Shown here in pieces: positions 36,190 through 50,606 of a DNA stretch of 64,000 bases. The position numbers and the translations under genes were made by a program. Below the pieces are notes generated by a model. The model was not told the origin of the DNA, searched no databases, and saw only the letters and a list, made by a program, of their open reading frames with translations. The stretch is from Paramecium tetraurelia (taxonomy: Eukaryota; Ciliophora; Oligohymenophorea; Peniculida; Parameciidae): the NCBI RefSeq assembly GCF_000165425.1, contig NW_001799477.1:124001-188000 (forward strand), given 5' to 3'. The first letter of the stretch is position 1; each line of letters opens with the position of its first letter.

Positions 36190-36933
36190 CTTCACTAATG
36201 CAGTATTTTCTACAAGCTCAAACGATTGTAATATTCCCTCTTGAATTGATTAATAATTAATAGTGAAAATAATTGTAAAACAGACAGATGTGAAGATTAA
36301 TCCTAAGTCCATGCTAATGGGTTGATAGGATTGTGATATTTTTTATAATGAAATTTCGAATTATATGCACTTCATTTTGATAATACAGGTGAGGAACAAG
36401 TAGATTTAAGATTTGTGATTACATTACTAGTTGAACTAATACAGTAACTCGCATCTTTAGCTTTTATATTAGTGATGGCTTCAAATTTATTGCCAAAAGC
36501 ATATGTTATCAAATATACAACCAAATAGGATGCAACTCTTAAAAAATGGATGGAATTTGTATTTAGATTACAGCTTCTTCTGGAACAACTACCAAAGGCA
36601 ATCATCCATTTATTAATAATTATACTACCACCATTAGGGATCTGATTACTTGTCAAATAGCATCAAGTAGATGTAAATGGACTTCCACTAGTGCTACTAT
36701 TACCATTTCTTGCTATGATCATATTTTGTAATTCTTATAATGCTTAACCAGACAAATTATCATATTTCCCAACTTGAGATGGTAAAAAATATAACTTTTA
36801 CTGAAATTTTTCTGGGAAATGCACAGCTACAGATTTAAAGACCTTACTTGAATCAGATCATGAAGTTTTGGATACCATGACAAATTCATGCGGCTAATGT
36901 GATGCTGTAATCAAAACAATTTTACAAATTTGA
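36190..36933 (+). pseudogene. Degenerate surface-antigen-family gene fragment
   Basis: Plus-strand frames preserve the skeleton of the small Paramecium surface-antigen repeat: TRTFTNAVFSTSSNDC, then CDYITS, SICYQIYNQIGCNSQKMDG, SGTTTKG, ITCQIASSRCKWTSTSAT, and finally GKCTATDLKTLLESDHEVL and SCGQCDAVIKTILQ before TGA 36931-36933. Several in-frame TGAs interrupt it (for example after CDYITS, and before DGKKYNFY), and expected cysteines are replaced. It is homologous to the minus-strand remnant at 51250-52200, sharing the DNA stretch that encodes QVDLRF. Boundaries are approximate. Confidence 0.6.
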
Positions 36934-37082
36934 ATACTGCTGCTAATAATTGAGCAGAAAGAATTGAATAATGATATGTTTTATGTGTAAATCTACTTTT
37001 AGGATACTTAATATGTTGATGAGTTGATTCTTTAAATTTATATAAAGAAAATTAATATAAATTAACAAAAACTAAAAATTTA

Positions 37083-39339
37083 TCAAAGTGTTTTAACATT
37101 ATTATGTGATAATTAGAAATCTCTTATTCCCCAATATTCTCCAACATTCAATTATTCCATTTTAAATATCATAAAGATGCTCTCATCTGAATTATCCAAA
37201 ATATAATCAAATTTAAAATTATGAGTATATTCAGTGCCTCCACAGAATTTCTTATCTTCAATATCAAGATACTCCTATTTTTTTTCATCATTAATTGTTT
37301 GTGTAAAAATAAATTAAGTCTCCCTGAGGGAAGCTTAAATTGTCACTATCGAAAAACTTATTCTTATCTGGATATGTGGAGGTAGATTTAGAAATTATCT
37401 TTTCAAAAATGAATCCTAATCTAAGGCAGTTGATGTTGATCCCCCAACAATTTATTTAGAACCACACGACCAAATTGGTGAATTTTGTAAGATAATTTTC
37501 CAAGGAGTTATTTCTGCATTAGAAAACTTTACTACATTCAGATTTTTCAAGTAAGGAAATCCATTAACAGTTAATATGAATTCTCTTATTCCCCAATAGC
37601 CTTAAATAATTAATATAAACTTTACCTGTTGAAGTATTTGGTTGGTTTGTGTAAATTTCAATAATTGCTTAAGACCTTGTATGAAGAATGGTTGTAATAG
37701 TGATCTTCATCACTTAATCAATTTTGGCGTACACTCCGCAATATGGCATATCCTTAGTTGGATCAACTGTGGATGGTATTGTATATTGGTATACAACAAT
37801 GCCATCAACAGCTACATACAAAATGTCATCATTGAATTAATCAATGTAGTATATTTTAAAGGATAAACCTATTTTAACATGAGTCTTTAAATCATAAACA
37901 CTTTAAAGAAAATGTTTTCCTTATAAATTATTATATCCACCAAGTAGAGCCTAATTATTACATTCATTTGGTTAAGTAAATTAAAATGGAGTCACTACCT
38001 GCCAATCCTCATCATCACTGAGAGTAGCTAATCTCAGATTATTGGCAAATAAAATGAATTTAGAATAATAACTATTTTCACATTAAGTCTCTTTAGGACC
38101 AAAGCAGGAATTCTAACAAGTAGAATGACATTTTTTAATAAAAACCTAAAAGTTTCGAATACCCCATTTCGTTTTCCATCCTATAATTTGTTAATTTGCT
38201 GATGTTTAAAACTCAACTAGGGTATCTTAATGAAAAGCTTCATATTCAACCTATGAAACCAAATCCCCTCGAGTCTTATCAATCAATTTGGAACAAATTT
38301 CAGGTGAACTTACAAAGGTTTAGAATCCAACAAGAAACATAGTCTTACCATTTAATTATCCTTGCCAATATGTTGAAGGGGCAACAGCTTATTCAAGTAC
38401 AATGTGTAAATATTATATTTTAATTCTGTAATGAGGCTCTAAAATAATTGTTCTTCTCATTTTGTCCTACATTTCCAGATATCCAAGAATCTGCATTGAA
38501 TTTATATCTAAATATCATTTAATATTACTTTCACTCATACAATTAGTTGATTTTTTAATTTACATGCTTGGAGATTCCTAGATGACTGACCAACCATCGC
38601 TATTAAAAATATTTCTGTCTATTTCTAACAAAGATTCAAAAGAAAGCGACCACTCTATGCATTCATACTCTTATTTGTCTTATCTTGAACAATGTTAGCA
38701 ATTATTTGGACAGGGAATTGAGTATAAATTAAAATCCCTAATTCCATAGGTGACTTTCTAATTTCTAAGTTAAATTTCTTACATTAGAATCAGTTATTAC
38801 ACCAGCAAATTATATAAATGCAGACGAAGCACTATGAGTCATCGTGACTTCTGTATTCTATATTGCTAACCTTTTTTTTGGACTAAATATCGTATAGATA
38901 TGATATTAATTTAGCCCATCAATATTAAAATACACATGGCAATCTCCAGTCGGGTATATCTAATCATTATATCTATTTCAATTCATAATATACATGTAAA
39001 TTTGAAAACTAATAATCAAAGCTTTATGAGGCTTCAGATTATTATGATATTTAATCATTCCTTGATATGGCATATGAGTTCCAAATGGTTTAAAAATATT
39101 ATTAGATCGGTCCCAAAATATTGAATTAAACCCAAAATAACTTTAAGTGACTGAAGGAGGTTTATCAATGCCTGATCCTTATTGCTCAACAACAACTAAA
39201 TTCCAACCTCATTTCTTTTAACTAAAATACCATCAAAATCTGTGAAAGTGTCATCTGTAAATGAAGAGAATTCCAATACTTTTTGCATTTCAATAGGTTT
39301 TACAAGTACTATAATTAGAACAAAATATTGAAGAAACAT
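37083..39339 (-). CDS. Secreted or surface protein with repeated WGIR-type extracellular domains
   Basis: Five introns (39208-39230, 38973-38993, 38758-38782, 38508-38528, 37601-37625; 21-25 nt) give exactly 713 residues. The start MFLQYFVLIIVLVKPIEM is a signal peptide. The protein is about three copies of a domain that begins GW.V/L, passes a strand such as FGFNSIFWDRSN, and closes with a characteristic YGIRDF, WGIRNF or YWGIREF strand. CPNNCQHC and CHSTCQNSCFG, short cysteine knots, follow the first and second copies. This arrangement is what I know from the large ciliate proteins that add furin-like Cys repeats and a membrane bundle, like the next gene upstream. This one stops after the domains (WGIRDFQLSHNNVKTL, then TGA), so it is either a soluble member or a truncated relative. 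Confidence 0.75.
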
Positions 39340-40321
39340 AATTTTGTAAATAAAAAATAAAATGCTTCGCTTTATAAATCAAATCAAGCCTTGCATATAT
39401 ATAAAAAGGCAAGAAAGAGCATATATTAAAATATATAATTACAACTAAAATGGTTTCATATTATCGAATGTACAATTTTTTTCCTTAAACAATTCTTGCT
39501 TAAATGGTAGCCTAGCTGGAAAAATACATAATAAAGGGAGTTATTTGAGGTTTACTTTAGATTTCAATGAAAAAGGTTTTATAAATGAAATTTGATTTTA
39601 GCATTTAGTCTTTGTTAAAAATTTCTAATTACAACAGATATTGGAGGAAACTAATAAGTGTTCAAAGAATTGTTTAAAGTATGTGTATATTATCAAATTT
39701 AGAAAATTCTATCCAATGAAGTCAGCTGAGGGATTGTTGTCTTTGATCCTGGCATAATTAACTGAGATGTTTTTTTGAAATTAAAACGGCTTTAAAATTT
39801 ATTTTGACAATCATTATTAATTATAATACCACCGTCGTCATTGGAGGAAATAGTTTAAGAATATATATATCAGCTAAAATTCAATAAAGGTAACTCATAA
39901 TAGCAGACAATCTTATTACATAAGTTCTAATGTAAACTGTTTCTGAAAATGTATTAAAAATTCATTATGCTTGTCAAATAATTATAAGGAAATTTGAATA
40001 TCATTTTTGGATACATAACCTCCATTTAAGAAAGTAGGTTAAAAATGAATCCTTTTAAATCAGATGACTTTCTAAAAACAAGTTTATAATAATTCGTATT
40101 ATTTTTCTTTATATATAAAAATCCAATTATAATAATTTGTATATTTATATAAAAAATATCTGCCATGTAGTATTTTTTTCATAGTACAAAAAAATTTAAA
40201 TTACAAAAATGCTAACAAATTTATTAAAATGACAAAGCTACCATCTAAAATAGAGTGTTATTTTTCCTTAATAATAATCTTAACAGGTTTTTCAAAATTT
40301 AGGATTGTTAATTTTTTTAAC
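39340..40321. other. No intact gene seen
   Basis: About 980 bp of AT-rich DNA. Short protein-like patches exist on the minus strand (for example SNDDGGIIINNDCQ near 39800-39840), but they do not join into a frame with credible introns. They may be debris of the WGIR/Cys-rich family on either side. Confidence 0.4.
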
Positions 40322-40834
40322 TCATTTTTATAAATCTTTTTAATAGTCTCTTTTGATATTTGGAAATTTAAAATAAACACAAAAGATATAGGTGGCCCAA
40401 TAAAATGTTTAATTAATGAGAAAAATGATAATCAATGAAATATATAATATTAGTGCATCCACAATTTAATCTTCTTAAATAGCAACTGCTGAAATACTTA
40501 TAATCATTTCTGTTTCCATTTATATAATTTTTTTGTTTAATGTTGTTTTAATTATAAAGATTGTGAAAACAGCATAATTAGGAATTTTTGTGTTTCTACC
40601 AAGCCTTTCTTAATTAAACAAAGAAATGGTTCTTTTGAGTTCAAGAAATTCCACAATTGTTCAGACTAAAATACCGATTGTAGATATTGACAACTATTTT
40701 AAGTCTTGATACCATTAAATTAGAGATATAACAAATAATAACACAAAGTTTAACTTCTTAGTTTAGATTATAGAATATAATTCACTTAATATTATTAATA
40801 AGAATATATTTAAATATTTCATATTCTTAGAATT
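40322..40834 (-). pseudogene. Membrane-bundle tail of the receptor-like gene beyond an in-frame TGA
   Basis: The frame of the large gene continues past TGA 40835-40837 as KYLNIFLLIILSELYSI, crosses a second in-frame TGA (40661-40663, between TIGILV and TIVEFLELKRTISLF), then runs ALILYISLIIIFLIN to TGA 40322-40324. The composition is that of further transmembrane helices and a cytoplasmic loop. I found no GT..AG intron that removes either TGA. The tail is therefore decayed, or it is read only if the TGAs are not stops. Confidence 0.55.
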
Positions 40835-43800
40835 TCAAATCTTGGCGAAGTCATCAAATATTTCTTCTAAACTGCTATGCATGACAAAGAAATGTATTAA
40901 ATGAAACATAGGATTGAAATCCTTGTTTTTGAGACTAAATGCTATCAGTCTATAAATAATAATTCTTCCACAGATTGTAAATGGTTCAATTAGTACTTAT
41001 GAAATTATGGTATTTCCTAGAAATATTATGGCAACTATATATGATTCTGAGTGCATTGGTATTCTAAAATAATAGTATGATAAATACTTCAATTAATAGA
41101 AAATGTGTAAGATTATATTTGGCAACATCAATAAAAAAATAAGAAGAATTTGACTGACAAGAGCAGCAAATCTTTTGAATCTATAAATTGCTTCTAAAAT
41201 CTTATAAAGCATTCTCATTATCAAATTTATTAAAGGGTTTGCTATCATGAAGACACAAATGAGAAAAATAGAATTACTCAAAAAATAACATTCAATTATA
41301 GCAAATGTTAAGAGTAAATTGAATTCCGAGAATACTTCTAAAATCCTATAACTAAATTTAATAAATTTGTCTCTATAATAAAATAACTATAATAATTGAT
41401 GAATTTGCTAAAATATTAGATTGAATTTTTTACTGTAAATTTTTCTTTGAACACTTTGAAACAACCCTTAAATATATAGATATTTTTATCTTTAATATTT
41501 TATGGATTCAAGCTGCTTTATTCAGTATTAGATCTTTCTTACTCATCTTTGTTATCTTTTTTTAGTTGAAAAATATAAATTGCTATAAATATTACTGATA
41601 ATGAGCCAGTCCCAATTCTTAAAGCTTATGCATCCTTGGATGTGAAAGCAAAATTAAAATCAGAGATTTATATATTATGATCCTTGTTTGCATTTAATCC
41701 ATTAAATTTTGTCGAAGTGACCAAGAAAACATCACCAAATTTATTACATTCGCAAGTTAACTCAATACTATCTTTCTTTTATACTTCATTCAAATCACAA
41801 TATGAAACAATTCCAGAGATTGCTCTCACTGCACACATGATTTAATATTCTGATAACAATTCAGTATTATTTTAGCAAATTTAATAAGATCCGAATTTTG
41901 TGCCATAAATAGATGAAAAATTTTCATATAATAAATATCGATTTTGTTAGGCATTTTTCAACTTTATTAAGTAGTAGTTCTCTGGGTAGATTTAAATAGT
42001 TTAGTCATTTAATTATGATTGGATATTTCCCAAATCATTTATAAATCTTAAAGGATTTGTTTTAAAGTAAATGGATTCATATTGAATAAAGTCAATAAGA
42101 AAATCTTCTGGTATTTATTCTAAATTAAATTATTAATTAAATTTTGACTTTGTTGTTCTTTTAATTTACCAAATAATCTCTTTGCCAGTAACAGATAAAG
42201 GTTATTCATTTACAATTAGAATATTTTAGGTTTCTTCTCCAATCTAAGGTATAAACTGTAATAATTCATTTATAGCTAGATAGATAGTCTCATTTTTTAA
42301 GTGTATTGGGGACAAATAAGAATAGATATCGTCAAGACAGTATAATAAAGATATTAATAAATATTGTTGGTTTTCATACATTTGAAAGGTTTCTTCATCC
42401 CAAATATATTAGTTCTGTTTAAGTTCGCTGTCAAATTATTTTTTCATTTTAATATAGTATTTTAGAGCTAAATCTAATTTTTGAATATTTTTCTTTAAGT
42501 CTTTAAGAATCAACGTTAAATTCGCTTCTGATTCAGCCAAATTTTGTGTAATATACAAATGGTTTGAGTTAAGACCTAAACACCTTGTTTCGACTTTTTC
42601 CATTAATAATCGATTATTAGGATCCTTTTAGGAGACTAAGAGCTGTTTATATAATTTGACTGCCTAAAATTTCAATGTGTTCTCATTATTATCTTCCAAA
42701 ATTAAATTTTATAGCAAATCAAGATAAATTTATGAATGCAACAAATCACATTTTTGATTAACTGCTTCAAATAACAATAATATCTTCTCTTTAAAAATCA
42801 AATTTTAAAATTAGAGTGATTTACAATTTAATTCTGCTGACTTCATAATAACTTTTTCAAATATATTAGTCACTGATCCTCCCATATCAAGAACTTATAC
42901 TAGAATTCCAATTTTTGAAGAATTCATAGAAGAAGGAGTTTAAATTAAGAATTAATTTGACTCTTAAAATGGAAATAAAGTTAGGGAATTATCTGATATT
43001 CCTTTTTAAAAATCTGTTAAATCTGATTCTCTCAAAAATAGCTTCAGTTAAAATTTATATGGAGAATCATTTGATGACTCACAAACAGCAGCTACTGTAA
43101 AATTAGTCAATGCAAAATCACTTGAACGAGTTATAGTTAATTTTGAACATTAAGGAGGGTAATTGATAGATAATTTTATATTTTATAGGTTTGGCATAAT
43201 ATTAGATGTATATTATGCTGCAAATTTAAGATTAATATTATTACCAAACTTTAATGCTTTAATGTAATTAAATATCTTAAATTAATGTGAGTGATATTTT
43301 GGTTGTAATATTTCTATAATCTCATAATCATAAATAATTGCAATTGATAGTTCTAATAATTGAGATTTTTTTTCAAAGGGAATTAGAAAGGTAAAATTTA
43401 ATTATTCATAATTATTTATTTTTCTCATTTGATACCCCTTATTGAATTCAAGTTCCTAAAATTGGAATTCATCATCAATATAAATAATAACTAAAGTAAA
43501 TTTGGAAGTTTATTGCAATTTTGATGCAGTTACTGTCCATTCTTAAGTTGAAAAGGGAGAAATGGAATTCTTTCGAATGAATTGGAATGTCTCAGTTTTA
43601 TTTACATTAATTATTTACTTTCGTTAATCTAAACAAGCGGAATTCCTTATTAGATCCTTACAAGCCACCTAAATGTGCAATTATGGATCGCTGTTCCATT
43701 GATATGTGTAGTCTAAATCTTGACACAATATTTAGAGGTTTAAATCTCTTTGAATATTTTAATATCCTTAATTGTTGAACTAACAAAGTAATCCAGCAGA

Positions 43801-46800
43801 CAATATATCAATAGTGAAATTTTATTATTAACTTTCATCTGTCTTCAAATTAGTTGCAGTAATTTAAAATGTATAATTTGAGTTTGGGCTTAAAGTGTAT
43901 TTTTAAAAAATGGTATAGATTATTTAACAGGAATCAGATTCATACAAAGTATTTAATATAGAAGATGACGATGATTTAGGATTTACATCAACATCCTTAA
44001 TTTGAATCTAGTATTTAGGTTTATATGTCGAATTTAATTCTTCCAAACTACCAACAGAAACACCAATTTTTACAGTCTCGTAAATAAAATACGAAGGTCT
44101 TGCCTTTATATTAATTTGAGGTAGCTTTCCTGAATGAGTTTTTATAGTCAATTCAGAGTAAGAATAAGTATGGATAAAATTGTAATATTCGACCTTGAAT
44201 TTCACTGTTGAATTAATAGGTAATGTAAACTTTGGTATAAATAAATTTATTTCTTATCGAAAGTTGATTGAGTTTAGGAATTAATCAAGATTAATGTTGG
44301 CTTCATTTGACTACAATTCATAGCTCCAAATTATATTATTTAGCTTTCGATTTCCATTATATTAAATTTATTTTAAATAGATTGCATTATCTCCATTAGG
44401 ATTGAGTTTATGAAGGGGTACGTTATACTCAATTTTTGGAGGAAGTAGATGAACTGGCTATTGTAATTATGTTAAGATAAATTTTTATATGGCAGTTTCA
44501 CACTCGATATGAGAGATGGAGTTACTTTAAAATACGATTTCATCACCAATATCAATGTTAGGGTTTTCTCCTAACAAGATCAATAATTCCTAATTATTTT
44601 ATGGATTAATAAGGCAAACAGGATTAAAACCTAATGTTGATGTAGATTCTATCTCAAAGAATTAATAGCATTTATTATTTTTTAATTAAGAATCGAAGGA
44701 TTTTGGATTTAAAGGAAAATCAAAATGGATTATAATCTTACTAAGGTCATCTGATAAAACTGCATTCACAACTGCTATTTGGCAGGCTAACAAATATATT
44801 TGAATAATTTACTTGAGCACCAAGGTGTAGTCTCATAAGAAATTGAGTTTGGGGGAGGAATACAATCATTTTCATCATTTAGCAATCTATTCCCAAAGCA
44901 AGATAAGCAACCATTAATATTGCATTCTAAACAAGTACTATCACATTTTAAACAATTGTCATTTAACTAATCATCAAAATATCCAGATTAACAAATACAA
45001 TAAGGTTCTTGAATTCGATTACCTCTACAAGATTTACAATTTAAAGGATCTAAATGACAAGTAGCACACTAAAATGCACATTCTATAATAGATTTTAGAA
45101 TAATTTGATACATTAGCAAATAATTAATCCGATTTCAAAATATCCATCAATACATTTGCAATCTATATCGATTCTTCCTGGTTTACAAGTCAAACAATTT
45201 GAGGGTTCAAATACACATGTATTACACTAAGGTGCACAAACTTTTTAAGAAATAAAATTTACTCAGGCAAGTGAATTACTCGTCTTCATAATACCCTTCT
45301 ATGCAATTACATGTTGGTGGACTAATTCGCATTATATTTTAGCAAATTTGGCAATTATTTGCTTTATCAACACAGGTTTTACATTTGAAATTGCATTTTT
45401 AGCATTAAATTTATGTCCCATCATCAAAATAACCTTCTTTGCAGTCGCATTAACCAGATAGAGGTTTGCGATTTGCATTTAATTCAAAACTACAACTTAA
45501 ACATTTATCACTCTAATTTACACAAGTTTAACATTTGATATGACATTCTATTCTAATATGTAGATTTACTTTAACAAATCTATTCCTAATCTTCATAAAA
45601 TCCGCTAATACATGGACATTTGTGGATGATAGATTGATCAATTCTTTTGTCATCAATATCACAACTTGTACAAAGATTAGCCGAACCTTTGCAAGTTAAA
45701 CATTCATTCGAGCATTTAGAACAGATCACTGTATTTTATTCAAAATACCCAGGCTTGCATAAACATTTATTTTCTTAATAAAACCGATAATGGTCAATTT
45801 CATAACAAGATAAACAATTTGAGGCAGAAGATTAACAGGTTTAGCAAAGATTATTGCATTTTTAACAGATTTCGATTCCAATCTCATAATAGCCATCGAT
45901 GCATAAACACTTATTTGCTTTTAACTATCTTTTTAATTCACTTGTGCAAGTTAGACAATTTGTATTTGTATTTTCACAACTCTCACATGTTAAGTCACAT
46001 TCTCATAATAATTAAATATTATTACTTGAACAGTTTTATTAATTGTTTTCATAAAATCCATTTTTACATAAACATTATTTGGATTCTTCATCAAAATATC
46101 TGGTTGTCAATCGACAAGATATACATTAACTACTATTTTAACATTCTAGACAAGTGATATTACACTCTATTTTATAATTGTATTATTACATAGACAGGAA
46201 TTAGTTAAATAATCAAAATAATACTATTATTAACATAGACATCGATTATTCACTAAAATTAAATTAATACTAGTATTGCAAGTTAAGCAATTATCAAATA
46301 ATAATGAACAAGTTAAACAGGAACTTGCACATTGTTCGCAATTCTGATTAATTGGATTTTCATAGTATCCTTGTATGCATTCACAAGTATTTCCGGTTTT
46401 GAATTGTCTAAAATTGGTTATTGAACATGTTAAACAATAATCACTTTAATTAACACAGGTTACACATATCTTACTACATAATTTACATTATTTATCATCA
46501 TTTGATTCATACATTCCATTAATACAAATACAATCTTTATCTTTCAAGTATCGATATTTAACGCAAGAAGTGCATTAATTTATGAATTAGGAGCACGTCT
46601 CGCACTTTTAATTACATTATTAACATGTTCCATCAACTTCAATAAATCCTACATAACAATCACAGGTTCTTGTTTTTAAGTTAATTTCTCTAAATTAATT
46701 AGAATCACATGAGGTACAGTTATTTGCTGTGTTCAAACACGTCATACAATTTGAATTACATTCTAAACAAAGCTATAAGCCAACTTCATAATATCCTAAT

Positions 46801-49800
46801 TGACATTTACAATTTGTTTCTATTTTTCTTGTTTATGGACATGATAAACAGTTATAAGATTATTCAATGCAATTTAAACATTAAATATCACATTTTTAAC
46901 ATTATATTGATTAACCATCATCAAAATATCCAAATAAACATTTACATGTCTAATTATAAATAACTCGATTTGATGTAAAAACATCTATACAGGAAACACA
47001 GGAATTCGAAGAATATGAATTGCAACTTAAGCATGTATAATGACATTTTTCACAAGTTTCAACTCCATTATCATAATATCCAATATTGCAATTACAAGAA
47101 TAAAATAGTTCATCATAGGTTCTGTTTGAGTCTTTTGAGCATAATTCACATTTAGTATTAATATTATTACATCTAAGGCAGGAATAATGGCATTCTAATG
47201 ATATTAGAAAATGATAAATACCCTAACAAACTTCATTTTATCCATCCTCAAAATATCTTTCTATGCATTAGCATCGATTAAAACCTGAAATCAGGTATCT
47301 TAAACTGTTATCCTGACAAGAAATACAACTTTCAGCATTCTTAGAACATTCTTTACATTTATAACTACATTCTATTTAGTTATAATCTGTTAATACTTTG
47401 ACAGATAGGTAATCCTGCATCGAAATATCCTTCCTTACAAACACAAGTATTTCCAATTTAGAATCTGTTCTCAGTATCCTTACAAGTTATGCAATCTTAT
47501 TCAGTCATTCCTTGACATATACCGCATGAATAGTGACATTCTATTTATTGATTGAATTCATACTTTCGCATTTAATCATTCCATTATATTCAAATGTACT
47601 TATCATAGCTCCTTATTACTTAGTAATACATTTGCAAGTATTTCCAACTAAATATCTATCGCTATAACATGATGTACAATTTGAGGAATCCTAAACACAT
47701 TCATAACAGAATGCTCTACAAACTAATTTTTAGATAGAAAAGAGTACTTCCACATTATGGAAACTCTATTTCATAATAATGTGGTTAGCATAAACAGGAA
47801 CTAATTTTAAGTTCTCTATGGGCAGAAGAATCGCAGGAGAGACATTCATTTTAATCCTTACCATAACAGGATTTACATTTGAAATGGCAATCTATTTTAT
47901 ATTAATTTCTACTTTAACAAATTATTTCATTTTCTTAATCAAAGTACTCTGATGGGCAAGGGCATCCTTTAATAAGATCAAATGCACGTCTTGAATTTAT
48001 TGGACAACTCAAACATTACTCTGGTAATATTTCGCATTTTTCACATTTATATGAGCATTCTTAGTAAGTAATATTTAAGATATTTACTTTAACACTAAGA
48101 AATTCCTGGTTCTTCATAATATCCATCAATACATTTACAAATATTGCCTTTTATTATTCTAAAGCTAAACTCCAATGAACAAAAAATGCAACTATCTACC
48201 TTCTCATCGAAACAGTTGTAACAAGAAAAGTGGCATTCTTTTTATTTAATTTTTCTTACTTGCACATTCTAATTATCCAATATCGTAATATCCAGGAGGA
48301 CAAACACATGATGATAAATCAGACTACCTATATTGTGTGTCGCATGTTAGACAGTTTGAAGAAAGAGGACCATAACATGTTTTACAAGTTTCATCACATT
48401 ATTGGCATTCTAATGAAAATCCGTCATCAAAAGCATTAGGTGCAGTACAGATGCATTCAAAGAAACTACCTGATTAAATAGATGTCCTACTCGATGGACA
48501 TTCTAAACATGCATCCTTTTCAGTACTGTTTGCACATGAAAGACATGAATTATGACACCCTATTAAATACGTTAATTTATTACTTTAACATTCTATATTA
48601 TCTGTATTATCATCATAATATGATTATTTACACAAGCATTCTCCTAAAGTTGTTAATTCTCTATTCGACCTAATTAAGCATTGTGTACAATTTGTAGATT
48701 CAACCCCATTACAAGTTCCACATGTATAATGACAAACTAAGTCTAATTTATGAAAATACGTGCACAAACTACCAAAATTCCAAAATCCCCATAATTTTCT
48801 TTGCAATCACAATAAAAATTTTCAGAAACCTCACGATTTTATCCAGGTATACATGTGAGACAATATTGATTATCAGTATCATCAGCAGCTTGAAAACATG
48901 TTTCACATTTTGGATGGCATTCTAGAATCAATTTTATTTAATACTTCCACATTATGCTTCTCTAATTGCAAACTCGCCATATCCAGTTTTGCAAGGACAT
49001 AAATTCGCATTTTGAACTCTGTTTGAATAGCTTTCCTCTATACATTCAGTACAGTCTGCATATGATGGACCATTACATTTTTGACAAGATATATCACAAA
49101 CTAGAATGATTTAGCAGCTATACCGATGCATTTTTGATCAAGGTTCCCAGGATCATATGATCGAGGTTAACAAATACATTCTGTATTCACTAAAATCCTA
49201 TTTGATCCTGGTTTACATGAAATACAGGAATAAAAATCATTATCTTCGCAATCAAAACAATAGCCATCTGAGCAAGGTGTGCACATTTCTTATATCAAAC
49301 CATGGTATGGTTTACACACACAGATACCATCTATTGCAATTCTATTCTCCCAACCAATGCAAGAGGTACAATAATTTAGATTAGTTTCCAAGCAGGTAGA
49401 ACAACTTGAATTACAGTATCCTATTATTTATTTACATGTGCCATCTGATTGTAAAGCATACTATGCCTAACAAGCTATACAATTAATTCCTTAAGAATCC
49501 AATAAAATACAATATTTTATTTAATATTTCGATATTATGGCTAAATGATATTTTAGGTATTTATTACTTTCACATTTTTTCGATTGCTTGTTATACAAAA
49601 ATCCTGGATCGCATAAAGTACATGTTGTATAATAATATATTTATCCACCACTTTGATAATTAATTAACATTGATTAACTTGAGAAGCCGCAATTCCAATC
49701 CAATTAAAAACAACGATATACATTGTACTATGTATACACTTTTTTTAGAATATAGCCTTGGAAGCAGTTGTAACAATTGTAATAAATTGGAGAATCCATA

Positions 49801-50606
49801 CGCTAACCACTTTTACAAGGAACAATATCTTAAATAAGTATAATGATCTAAATTACTATAGCAGTTTTAATTATAATAGTAATATCCATCTATACAACTG
49901 CTAGTAAAACTTGTAATTCTGCCTGTTTAATCTAGAATACAACCCTCAAAAGGTCTACAATCTATATTTGAATTATAATTTACCAGTGTAACAAAGATAA
50001 CTTTTAAAACCTACAACCCCTTTCTAACAAGAACTGCAGGTTCCATCAGAATAACATGACCTACATGAGCTAAATGGGCAACCTGTTATAAATATTTAGC
50101 TTACTTCTTGGAGGCAATGCATATTAATCATAATACATTTTTGTATTTTCGCAATTAATTCCGCTTCCATAGAATGGAAATTTGCACAATTAACATTTTT
50201 ATGATCCTTTCTAAATGCCCATTACCCAGCAGAATCTATTTTCAAATTAGAAACCTAATTTATAAGTTTACTTACTTTCGCAATAATATTTATAATGTCC
50301 ATCAGAAAGCAACTCCATCACCAATGTAGCATAGCTACTATCTTTTCCACAAGAAAAAATGCTTTTTTCTATACTTAAAGACCACCCCGTTCTATTTTGG
50401 AAAGGTTAGAATCTGGGATGGCATAAATGTTATGTACCATTTACCTCTATTTTTACTTCTATTTCCGTTATACCCCTGCAAATCCAGGCATAAGCTTAAA
50501 TAGTGACAATATTTACAAACACATTCATGTGGATGCATGTCTGGCAAATATGTGTGTAATTCAGGACATTTACGAGAAAATGATCCAAAAATTTAGTTCC
50601 ATGCAT
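40835..50606 (-). CDS. Very large receptor-like membrane protein: furin-like Cys repeats, REJ/PKD-like region, multi-pass end
   Basis: Start at 50606 (MHGTKFLDH) or 50528 (MNVFVNIVTIQAYAW, more signal-like). The N-terminal 120 residues are followed from about 50085 to 44900 by dozens of Cys motifs of furin/growth-factor-receptor type (for example HYTCGTCNGVESTNCTQC and CDISCQKCNGPSYADCTEC). From about 44850 to 41650 the chain is beta-rich with no Cys pairs and resembles REJ/PKD-like modules (VLSDDLSKIIIHFDFPL, LTIKTHSGKLPQINI). Hydrophobic helices follow: LSVIFIAIYIF, FNLLLTFAIIECYFL, SIFLICVFMIANPLINLI, QILLIFLLMLPNIIL, YIVAIIFLGNTIISQ. Many tiny introns are needed; ones I checked are 50255-50275, 50083-50104 and 41408-41433. 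I did not verify every junction. The 5' third is duplicated at 60080. Confidence 0.72.

Noticed and set aside
36372-36656. 94-residue minus-strand ORF
   Set aside because: It is antisense to the antigen-family pseudogene, whose Cys pattern lies on the plus strand.
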